From an uncultured Syntrophobacteraceae bacterium (GTDB lineage Bacteria; Desulfobacterota; Syntrophobacteria; Syntrophobacterales; Syntrophobacteraceae): a stretch of DNA of 9,647 nt. The notes below the pieces were generated by a model. That model was not told the DNA's origin and searched no databases. It saw nothing but the letters and a program-made list of their open reading frames with translations. Positions 1 to 5,575 of this stretch are shown here, piece after piece (the stretch's first letter is position 1; every line of letters starts with the position of its first letter). Both the position numbers and the translations under genes were made by a program. The stretch spans positions 1 through 9,647 of the forward strand of contig CALBZH010000484.1 in the NCBI GenBank assembly GCA_937889795.1, given 5' to 3'.

Positions 1-199
1 AGGCCACTACGCCTATTACGGGATTGCCGGGAACTACCGAGGGTTGCAGCGGGTGTATCATGTCGTGGAACGATACTGGTACAAAATGCTTTGTAGTCCT
101 AGCCGAAAGGGTCACTTTCCGTGGGCCGTCTTCCATCGGATCAAGGAGCTCTTCCCCTTGCGGCGCCCAAAGCTGGCACTTCCCTTTGCGAAGATGTGA
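1..199 (+). CDS. Group II intron reverse transcriptase/maturase, C-terminal end (partial)
   Basis: Reading from base 2, an open frame runs in from the left edge and stops at TGA 197-199, giving 65 residues. It begins GHYAYYGIAGNYRGLQ, continues with VERYWYKML and a basic SRKG, and ends in an FPLRRPKLALPF-like segment. This order matches the C-terminal maturase/thumb tail of bacterial group II intron reverse transcriptases (GHYxYYGxxGN, an aromatic-rich helix, then a basic 'PLxRPKxxLP' end). The full family protein is about 400-450 residues and would act with the intron RNA in splicing and retrohoming. The catalytic YADD domain lies outside the window. Just downstream (200-247) I see no domain V-like hairpin, so the intron 3' end may be missing or diverged. 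The frame is convergent with the neighbouring yoeB toxin gene. The family call is by pattern recognition, and whether the element is intact cannot be judged here. Confidence 0.75.
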   Translation, partial: GHYAYYGIAGNYRGLQRVYHVVERYWYKMLCSPSRKGHFPWAVFHRIKELFPLRRPKLALPFAKM

Positions 200-247
200 G
201 CTGCCGCGAGGTCTCCCCCTATCCCGATTATGAGCAGGAGGTCAGCG

Positions 248-502
248 TCAGTAGTGGTATCTGAGCTGTGCTAGATAAAGGGAGTCCTTCTCAACTTTGT
301 ACACAATCCGGTGTTCATCGGTTATGCGACGGGACCAATATCCAGATAGACCATGTCTCAGGGGCTCTGGCTTGCCGGTTCCTTCAAAGGGTAAGCGTTG
401 GATTTCCTTAATCAGCTTGTTGATGCGCTCGAGGATCTTTCGGTCAGTCCGTTGCCAGTAGAGGTAATCAACCCAGGCATGCTCGGAGAAGATGATCTTC
501 AC
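248..502 (-). CDS. yoeB: YoeB-family toxin (ribosome-dependent mRNA endonuclease)
   Basis: This 84-residue protein has exactly the length of Escherichia coli YoeB and is nearly collinear with it: a DYLYWQ motif, the segment PFEGTGKPEPLRH, then SGYWSRRI, DEHRIVY and the C-terminal RYHY. The residues known to be catalytic in YoeB (Glu46, Arg65, His83, Tyr84) are all at the matching positions, so the toxin looks functional. YoeB enters the ribosomal A site and cleaves mRNA at the codon there; its partner antitoxin keeps it inactive. The start is GTG, and it overlaps the antitoxin stop as GTGA, the usual translationally coupled arrangement with the antitoxin first. No clear terminator is visible in the short gap to the group II tail. 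Confidence 0.95.
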   Translation of the reverse strand: MKIIFSEHAWVDYLYWQRTDRKILERINKLIKEIQRLPFEGTGKPEPLRHGLSGYWSRRITDEHRIVYKVEKDSLYLAQLRYHY

Positions 503-750
503 TCGATCAACTCCCGTTCTGCGCCACCACCGGATTCCAGTTCAGCAATGGACTCCAGGAGCCTTCGGGCGTTTTTCGGGCTTCTCAGCAGGTATGCGGT
601 TTCTTCGAGCGCTTGGTAGTCCTCAAGAGAGATCATCACGACTGAGCGTTGGCTTTTGCGGGTAATGATGATCGGGGAGTGATCATCACAGACCTTGTCC
701 ATGGTTTTGGCAAGGTCTTGCCGAGCTTGCGAGTAGGTTACGGCGTTCAT
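499..750 (-). CDS. yefM: YefM-family antitoxin (Phd/YefM fold)
   Basis: An 83-residue antitoxin of the Phd/YefM family starts at the ATG reading NAVTYSQARQDL. The N-terminal half is the DNA-binding and dimerisation domain (YSQARQDL, PIIITRKSQRSVVMISLEDY). The family-typical ETAYLLRSPKNARRLLESI leads into the acidic C-terminal toxin-neutralising tail, ending ELIE. It would bind YoeB, block its active site, and with it repress their own operon. I chose ATG 748-750 rather than the TTG one codon upstream because a perfect AAGGAGG lies 7 nt before the ATG. It is co-transcribed with yoeB (4-nt overlap). An upstream palindromic region with TGTAC(A/G) cores fits autoregulation. Confidence 0.95.
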   Translation of the reverse strand: MNAVTYSQARQDLAKTMDKVCDDHSPIIITRKSQRSVVMISLEDYQALEETAYLLRSPKNARRLLESIAELESGGGAERELIE

Positions 751-757
751 CAATGGG

Positions 758-764
758 CCTCCTT
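758..764 (-). promoter_or_regulatory. Strong Shine-Dalgarno of yefM
   Basis: Read on the minus strand, this is AAGGAGG, a full match to the anti-Shine-Dalgarno core, 7 nt before the ATG at 748-750. It sets the antitoxin start at the ATG, not the adjacent TTG. A strong site on the antitoxin followed by a GTG-started, coupled toxin fits the usual excess of antitoxin over toxin synthesis. Confidence 0.85.
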
Positions 765-775
765 AAAATGTTGTT

Positions 776-796
776 TGTACGACTTGTTGTACAACA
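776..796. promoter_or_regulatory. Putative YefM-YoeB operator: paired TGTAC(A/G) cores
   Basis: Two hexamers, TGTACG (776-781) and TGTACA (788-793), sit exactly 12 bp apart centre to centre. The second lies inside a perfect 12-bp palindrome, TGTTGTACAACA (785-796). ATGTTGT (768-774) is also the reverse complement of ACAACAT (791-797). In E. coli the YefM-YoeB complex binds two adjacent palindromes with TGTACA cores, so this placement between promoter and antitoxin gene is what autoregulation would need. Binding itself is inferred. Confidence 0.7.
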
Positions 797-814
797 TTGT
801 GGGACTCATAACAA
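786..814 (-). promoter_or_regulatory. Putative sigma-70-type promoter of yefM-yoeB
   Basis: On the minus strand there is a -35-like TTGTTA (814-809), a 17-nt spacer, and a -10-like TACAAC (791-786). Each hexamer matches the consensus at 4 of 6 positions and the spacing is optimal. The -10 element lies inside the operator palindrome, so repressor binding would occlude it. Transcription would begin about 30 nt before the antitoxin ATG. The match is moderate and rests on position as much as sequence. Confidence 0.45.
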
Positions 815-875
815 GCGGTTCGAGGCGGACATCCGACCACGCGGTCGGCTGCCACTCAACCGCAATCGTTCGATG
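806..875 (+). other. attC-like imperfect hairpin (possible solitary or decayed integron recombination site)
   Basis: The region has the architecture of an integron attC site. TAAC (809-812) is at the left and GTT (868-870) at the right. Between them GCGGTT (815-820) pairs with AACCGC (858-863), then GAG (822-824) pairs with CTC (855-857), leaving C821 as a single extrahelical base. The inner hairpin is CCGACC (833-838) with GGTCGG (843-848) around a 4-nt loop. One protruding base within paired L boxes is an attC hallmark. Against it, the right core reads GTTCGAT rather than GTTRRRY and the left box does not fit RYYYAAC well. No integrase gene or second attC is visible. It directly abuts the toxin-antitoxin promoter. 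It could be a degenerate attC or an unrelated imperfect inverted repeat. Confidence 0.45.
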
Positions 876-979
876 GATTCAATACCGACCGGTTCGTCCC
901 TCCCATCCAGGGGCTCAAGAAGGCAATCCTTTCGAGCAGCCCCTTTGCCTGCGGCGTGGTCGTCTACCAGGAGACATAG
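812..979 (+). other. Short open segment, possible 3' end of a lost gene; otherwise no gene between the toxin-antitoxin pair and the Cas10-like gene
   Basis: The roughly 400 nt between yefM and the Cas10-like start hold no convincing complete gene. One frame is open from just after a TAA (809-811) to TAG 977-979. Its last part reads as plausible protein (FVPPIQGLKKAILSSSPFAC, then GVVVYQET), but its first part coincides with the attC-like hairpin and looks non-coding. It has no start codon with a Shine-Dalgarno. It may be the tail of an upstream gene truncated by a rearrangement, or chance. I do not recognise a family. From 980 to 1141 I see only GC-rich sequence with no supported feature. Confidence 0.25.
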
Positions 980-1141
980 ATCCTGTGCTGCGGAGGCCAT
1001 GGCGGGCTGCCTCCTTGGACTGGAGCAGTGCGCGGGGGCAGCCCTGCGGACCGCCCGGAGCGGGCTTCCTGCTTCTCGACTGGCCCGGGGTCGATGGCTA
1101 CCTTTACTGGAAAGGCAGGTGGCGCGGCTCCGATGGTCAAA

Positions 1142-1147
1142 GGGAGG
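1142..1147 (+). promoter_or_regulatory. Shine-Dalgarno deciding the Cas10-like start
   Basis: GGGAGG lies 7 nt before ATG 1155-1157. The reading frame stays open far upstream (to 753), so this site, together with the onset of recognisable palm-domain sequence immediately after the ATG, decides the start. Confidence 0.7.
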
Positions 1148-1154
1148 CAGGATC

Positions 1155-2798
1155 ATGCAATATCTCGTCGTGATCGAGACGCCTGGGATTCACTCGTACC
1201 TCTTCGCATCCCCTTGGCTGCAGGAAATCCGGGGAGCTGGCGTCCTGCTCGACCTGTTGAATCGAAGAGAGATCAAGATGCTGCCCAAGAGGCTGGGGGC
1301 CTCCGCTTTCGCGCGACTCTTCCTGGGGGGTGGTGTCGGCAGAATCCTGTTCGGGCGCGGGGAGGATGCCCGCGCTTTCGTGGAGGCGGTCCGGGATCGA
1401 TACCGGGAGAACGGTGTGAGCGCCCACGCTGCCGTACAGCTGCTGGAACGACGTCCCGGGCAGATGCTCGTGGATTGGGTGGGAGAAGGCGTGGGCCTGG
1501 CTCGGAGCGGCTTTGCTGTAAGTCCCCGGACGGAGGCTAGCCCCATGGCTCCGGGTGCCAGACCTTGTTCGTCTTGCGGAAACGAATCGGTCCCCTTGGC
1601 CGAAACGGGTCCGGGTGGCGCTGCGGTCTGCCCCGCGTGCCTTAAGAAGCGTCGGGCGGCGGATCGGCTTTACGGTGGAGGCAAACCCGCACCGAAAGGG
1701 TACCGACCGCTGGAAAGCGCCCACAATCTGGCGCGGCGTTACTCGAACAAGTTCATTGTGACCACCCTCGCCCAGGCCAATGAGGCGGAAGGCTACTCCG
1801 TCTACGTCCCCGCATCCTTTGAGGCCATCGGCCGCGCCTCCCGACCGGCCGGGTATGTGGGCCTTCTCCATGCGAGCGCGAACCGGGTCGGTGAGGCGGT
1901 CAGGAGACTTGGGTCTCTCTGCGGAAACGACGAGGAGGCCGCAAGGGCCTACCGGGCGTGCTCGGAAATCGTCGACAGAGCCATCCGGGATGCGGCGGTA
2001 GAAGCGGTCCTGGAGCGGGTTGCAATCAAGACCGTGAAAGAGCTTGATCGCTTCATTCCGGCAGAATTCATCCTGGGGGGAGGCGAAGACCTGCTGCTCG
2101 CCGTGCCGGCTCAGAACGCTCTGGATGTCGCCGTCCATTTCATGGGCGCCTTCCAGAAAAAGACGGTGGAGCTCCAGGAGCACTTCATGGAGAAGAAGGA
2201 CTTGAAAGGGTTCTTTGCCCCGAACGGCTTGACCGCCTCGGTAGGCGTTGTGCTCGCTCACGCCCATCACCCCTTCGGGGACCTCTCCGTTCCGGTAGCC
2301 CAACTCCTGACGCAGGCGAAGGCCAGGTCGGCCGCCTTGTCCCGACAGCTGACCCACGGGGAGGCGGGCGGCGAAGAAACGGGAACGGTGGATTTCATGG
2401 TCTTTCGGGACGGCGGCACCGGGGTCTCAGGAGAGAAGCGGGACCCCAAGGCTGGTCAAAGTGCTTTCACATCCACTTCCGTCTCGCTCACGGGGCGACC
2501 CCACACCTGTTCGGAGGCCAAGCGTTTCCTGGAGACCGTTCGGGCTTTGAAGTCGCAGGGGGTCACCTCCTCAAAGCTCCGGTCCCTGCTCGTGGAGGCA
2601 TCCCGGGAGCTCGGGAGGACCCCGGTCGGAGTCGATGCCGGGTCGGGAACGGCTGAAAATCGCGCGGTAGGGCACGCCGTGCAGGAGCTTCTGGCTCGTG
2701 TCCCCCATCCGCCGTTTCACGAGAGGTCGGATGGGGGCTGGAGCACCTGTTTCATGGAGCTCGAAGAGGTCTACGATTTCATCAACTTGAGGCAGTAG
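1155..2798 (+). CDS. Stand-alone Cas10/Cmr2-like protein, two palm domains plus zinc ribbon, no HD domain, altered GGDD
   Basis: This 547-residue protein resembles the type III CRISPR large subunit Cas10/Cmr2. The first palm-like domain (about 1-115) has ETPGIHSYLFASPWLQEIRG and a later LGGGVGRILFGRGEDA strand-helix. A zinc ribbon follows with C138, C141, C159 and C162. The second palm (about 196-400) carries YVGLLHASANRVG (234-246), the Cas10-type strand ILGGGEDLLLAV (306-317) and GLTASVGVVLAHAHHPFGDL (358-377). A helical C-terminal domain has TGRPHTCSEAKRFLE (446-460). In active Cas10 proteins the second palm uses GGDD and an upstream Asp motif to bind metals and make cyclic oligoadenylate. 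Here GGDD is GGED (309-312) and the upstream Asp position is Ser, so activity is doubtful or changed. No HD nuclease precedes it. No other CRISPR gene or array is in the window, so an orphan role is inferred; function unknown. The start is chosen by the GGGAGG site and onset of homology. The tail overlaps cobT by 17 nt. Confidence 0.75.
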   Translation: MQYLVVIETPGIHSYLFASPWLQEIRGAGVLLDLLNRREIKMLPKRLGASAFARLFLGGGVGRILFGRGEDARAFVEAVRDRYRENGVSAHAAVQLLERRPGQMLVDWVGEGVGLARSGFAVSPRTEASPMAPGARPCSSCGNESVPLAETGPGGAAVCPACLKKRRAADRLYGGGKPAPKGYRPLESAHNLARRYSNKFIVTTLAQANEAEGYSVYVPASFEAIGRASRPAGYVGLLHASANRVGEAVRRLGSLCGNDEEAARAYRACSEIVDRAIRDAAVEAVLERVAIKTVKELDRFIPAEFILGGGEDLLLAVPAQNALDVAVHFMGAFQKKTVELQEHFMEKKDLKGFFAPNGLTASVGVVLAHAHHPFGDLSVPVAQLLTQAKARSAALSRQLTHGEAGGEETGTVDFMVFRDGGTGVSGEKRDPKAGQSAFTSTSVSLTGRPHTCSEAKRFLETVRALKSQGVTSSKLRSLLVEASRELGRTPVGVDAGSGTAENRAVGHAVQELLARVPHPPFHERSDGGWSTCFMELEEVYDFINLRQ

Positions 2799-3852
2799 AA
2801 ACGCCGGCCTCTTCAAACGTGAGGATCTCTTTGAAGATCCGCGAAGCGCCTTCGATGACTCCCATGGCCAGCGCGCCGCCGGTGCCCTCGCCGAGGCGCA
2901 GTCCGAGGTCGAGAATCGGGTGGAGACCCAGGTGCTTCAGCATGAGGCGGTGGCCGGCCTCTTCCGAGCAGTGGCCCGCGAAGAGGTAATCCGCGACGGA
3001 GGGGCAGAGGGCGTGAGCGATCAAGGCGCCGGCCGTCGAGATGAAGCCGTCGATGACCACGGGGCGATGGTGGCAGGCGCCCGCAAGGATGCATCCGGCG
3101 ATGCCGCCAATCTCGAAACCGCCTACCTTGGCGAGGACATCCAGGCCGTCGGCGGGATCCGGCTTGTTGACCGCCAGGCCCTCTCGAATGACGCGCTGCT
3201 TGGTCCGAAGACCTTCGTCGTTAACGCCCGTTCCCCGACCGACCATGGCTTCGACGGAATCGCCCGTTAGAGCGACCCCGATGGCTGCCGAAGGGGTGGT
3301 GTTGGCGATTCCCATGTCGCCGGTGCCGATCATTTGAACGCCTTTGGCGACCTGCTCGGATGCCACCTCGAATCCTGCCAGGATCGCCGACTCCGCCTGC
3401 TCGCGGGTCATCGCCGGACCCTTGGCCAGATTGGCGGTTCCACGGCTGACCTTCGAGAGCCGGAAGGAATCCTTTCCCTCCAGGGACGACACGTCGACAT
3501 CGGGGATGATCCCCATGTCCACGACAATGACCTCGGCTTCGACCCACCGGGCGAGCACATTGATTCCAGCGCCGCCGCGAATGAAGTTCTTGACCATCTC
3601 ACCGGTGACTTCCTGGGGAAAGGCGCTCACGCCTTCCGCCGCCACCCCGTGGTCCCCGGCCATGACGAGGATAGCCCGTCGGGTCACGTCGGGAGTGAGG
3701 CTTCGGGTGATGCCGCAAAGTCTTTCCGAAATGTCGTGGAGTCTTCCGAGGGCTCGAGGGGGGATGGCCAGTTGGGCGGTGCGCTCGCGCGCCTTTTCGA
3801 TCCACATCGTGTCGGCGGGCTGGATCTTTCGGATGATCTCTTCAAGCTTCAT
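2782..3852 (-). CDS. cobT: Nicotinate-nucleotide--dimethylbenzimidazole phosphoribosyltransferase
   Basis: CobT transfers phosphoribose from nicotinate mononucleotide to a benzimidazole base, giving alpha-ribazole phosphate, the activated lower ligand for cobamide assembly in the cytoplasm. From ATG 3850-3852 it is 356 residues, the usual family length (about 350). Motifs in order: PPRALGRLHD (31-40), VMAGDHGVAAEGVSAFPQ (63-80), GTGDMGIANTT (176-186), GRGTG (205-209), the GGFEIGG region (244-250), VIDGFIS, and RLGEGTGGALAM (319-330). E322 there matches the catalytic Glu of Salmonella CobT (Glu317). The end TFEEAGVS is also family-typical. AAAGGA 6 nt upstream supports this start. The frame stays open a further 59 codons, but that extension lacks family similarity. 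It is the last gene of the benzimidazole operon, 205 nt after the preceding gene, and its stop overlaps the convergent Cas10-like gene. Confidence 0.97.
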   Translation of the reverse strand: MKLEEIIRKIQPADTMWIEKARERTAQLAIPPRALGRLHDISERLCGITRSLTPDVTRRAILVMAGDHGVAAEGVSAFPQEVTGEMVKNFIRGGAGINVLARWVEAEVIVVDMGIIPDVDVSSLEGKDSFRLSKVSRGTANLAKGPAMTREQAESAILAGFEVASEQVAKGVQMIGTGDMGIANTTPSAAIGVALTGDSVEAMVGRGTGVNDEGLRTKQRVIREGLAVNKPDPADGLDVLAKVGGFEIGGIAGCILAGACHHRPVVIDGFISTAGALIAHALCPSVADYLFAGHCSEEAGHRLMLKHLGLHPILDLGLRLGEGTGGALAMGVIEGASRIFKEILTFEEAGVSTASS

Positions 3853-4057
3853 GGGGTTTCCTTTCGTGTTGTCATTCCCTGCAAACGGTGAAGGGATGAA
3901 GCGAGGTCGGGGGTAGGAATAATCTTCAAAAGACGTACCGCCATCGTGGTCCTGCAGCGCCCGGCGTGTGATCTCCCGTTGCGTGTCCGGTATCCACATG
4001 CGATCCTGCGATGACGGAACCTGCTGCAATTTGCCTGGCGGCGTGGCCCGGCGCCTT
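3853..4057 (-). other. Intergenic gap between the second radical SAM gene and cobT
   Basis: This 205-nt stretch is the only real gap in the operon. It contains the AAAGGA Shine-Dalgarno of cobT at 3859-3864. I see no B12-box-like motif, no strong stem followed by T-run, and no convincing promoter. Part of it (from 4029) is open in frame with cobT, but the predicted peptide is low-similarity and proline-rich. It might hold a weak internal promoter for cobT, which cannot be decided by eye. Confidence 0.4.
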
Positions 4058-5575
4058 TCATCGTTTCGCGCCCTCTTGCTCGAACCGGCCGATCATTGCC
4101 TGGATCTCCCCGCGCGCTTCGTTCAACACGGCCTCGGTCCAGGTCTTGTCCGGAGCATGGGCCAGTCCTGACGCAGTCCGCAGCATGCGTCGGAAAGTCT
4201 CGACCAGCTGGTCGTTCACCGTTTCATACACCCGGTCTCCCGACTCTTCCGCACTCCAATGAATTGCCGAAGCGGGCCTGCCCATTTCACGCAGAACGAA
4301 TTGACAGATCGGCCGCATGATTCCGGCGAGCCACCCCACGCGCGGGTCGGCGTACAGCAGGCGGCCCTCGAAGCCGTAAGGCCCTTGCGGGACCAGCAAT
4401 CCCTGGCCGAGAGCGGCATGGTAGCCGGGTGTGCCCTTGAAGGCGATGTGCTCGTGGTAGAGCAGATTGGCGGTTCGGCCGAGCCGATCCAGCAAACGGT
4501 TGCGCTCGAGGAAGCGCACGTTCTCGCAGACGTCCTCCATGGTGCTGGCCGGCTCGAACATGATGAACCCGATTTCGGGCTCGACCCCCGCGTCCCGCAC
4601 TGCCCGGATGGCATCTTCATTCTGAGCCACGCTGGTGTGCTTGCGCAATCGCTTCAGCACGTGGGGACTGCCGCTTTCGATGCCCAGGAGCAGGCTCTTG
4701 AGGCCCGCCGCCGTCAGGCTCTTCAGAAGCGGCCTCGTCAGATCGTTGGCGCGTGTCTCCATGCCGAAGGTGATGCCAAATTCGGCGAGGGTGTGCGCGA
4801 GTGCTTCGGCGTTCTTCGCTCCACGGCTGCCGGGACCGATGAAGTTTGGGTCCACGAAGTAGATGTCTTTCTTGCCACGCTCGATAATCCCGGCGATCTC
4901 GGCGGCCACGTTTGCAGGCGAGCGCCCCCGCCAGGCGGCCTTGCCGGCGTCGAGCGTCGGGATGAGGCAGAACAAGCACCCATTATAGCACCCCCGGCTT
5001 GCCAGGACACTGACCGTCTCCTCTCCATCCAATGCGGGACGCAGCGGAAAGGGAAGAGCATCGAGCGGGTCGATCGGTGCTCGAGGCACTGAAAACCTCG
5101 GACTTCCGCCCGCTCTTGCTGCGATTCCGGGGACGGGGGTGGCGTCTCCCCGCTGGAGAGCTCGCGCCAGCTCCACCAGGGCTCGTTCGGGCTCACCCAC
5201 CACGATGCAGTCGACCGCCTCGACATGCGTGAGGATGTCATGCCACGCTAGGGTCGAGAAGAAGCCGTAGAGGCAGAGAGCCCCGTTGAAGCCGGATCGT
5301 CTCACATCCCTGAGCATCTCGAAGAGCCGCCCCGTTTCCTCCCAGAAGTACACGGCATGCACGGCCAGGAGGTCGGGTGAGGCTTCGGTCAGGAGCCTGG
5401 CCGTGTCTTCGAAGGAATGGCCTGTGGCGTCCAGAATCCTGGCCTCGAACCCACCCTGACGGAGCGATGACGCGGCGTAGCCGGTCATGAGACATGACCA
5501 GAGCGGCGTGTTGGCGATGTCGTTGAAGTGAAGGCTCGAGGGAGCCCGAGGGTGCTCAAGCAGGACGATGCGCAT
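4058..5575 (-). CDS. bzaE: B12-binding-type radical SAM protein, probable C-methyltransferase of benzimidazole lower-ligand synthesis (bzaE-like by position)
   Basis: A 505-residue class B (cobalamin-dependent) radical SAM protein. The N-terminal part (about 1-170, MRIVLLEHPR..., VGEPERALVELARAL) fits the Rossmann-like cobalamin-binding module, although the classical DxHxxG motif is not evident, as in many of this class. The radical SAM core starts near 185 with GCYNGCLFCLIP: C196, C200 and C203 form the CX3CX2C site for the 4Fe-4S cluster. GIESGSPHVLKRLRK (298-312) is a typical core strand-helix. In the established bza pathway two such enzymes install the methyl groups that turn 5-methoxybenzimidazole into 5,6-dimethylbenzimidazole. 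Calling this one bzaE rests only on gene order (C, D, E). It overlaps the previous gene by 20 nt and has GGAAGGAA just before its ATG. bzaD and bzaE could be swapped. Confidence 0.65.
   Translation of the reverse strand: MRIVLLEHPRAPSSLHFNDIANTPLWSCLMTGYAASSLRQGGFEARILDATGHSFEDTARLLTEASPDLLAVHAVYFWEETGRLFEMLRDVRRSGFNGALCLYGFFSTLAWHDILTHVEAVDCIVVGEPERALVELARALQRGDATPVPGIAARAGGSPRFSVPRAPIDPLDALPFPLRPALDGEETVSVLASRGCYNGCLFCLIPTLDAGKAAWRGRSPANVAAEIAGIIERGKKDIYFVDPNFIGPGSRGAKNAEALAHTLAEFGITFGMETRANDLTRPLLKSLTAAGLKSLLLGIESGSPHVLKRLRKHTSVAQNEDAIRAVRDAGVEPEIGFIMFEPASTMEDVCENVRFLERNRLLDRLGRTANLLYHEHIAFKGTPGYHAALGQGLLVPQGPYGFEGRLLYADPRVGWLAGIMRPICQFVLREMGRPASAIHWSAEESGDRVYETVNDQLVETFRRMLRTASGLAHAPDKTWTEAVLNEARGEIQAMIGRFEQEGAKR

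Noticed and set aside
200..247. Rho-independent terminator between the group II tail and yoeB
   Set aside because: GAGGTC occurs twice as a direct, not inverted, repeat and there is no T-run after a stem on either strand.
753..1154. Upstream extension of the Cas10-like reading frame by 134 codons
   Set aside because: The frame is open but crosses the toxin-antitoxin operator and the attC-like hairpin, has no palm-like or HD-like motif, and ATG 1155 has a good Shine-Dalgarno at the onset of homology.
1137..2357. Open frame of 406 codons on the - strand opposite the Cas10-like gene
   Set aside because: No recognisable motifs. The + strand frame has palm motifs, a zinc ribbon and a proper Shine-Dalgarno, so this is a shadow.
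3853..4029. cobT start 59 codons upstream
   Set aside because: The added peptide does not look like CobT, the remaining 356 residues are the normal family length, and AAAGGA sits correctly before ATG 3850-3852.
3853..4057. Cobalamin riboswitch upstream of cobT
   Set aside because: No B12-box-like conserved core or long structured leader could be seen in 205 nt. A riboswitch, if any, would be expected before the first operon gene, outside the window.
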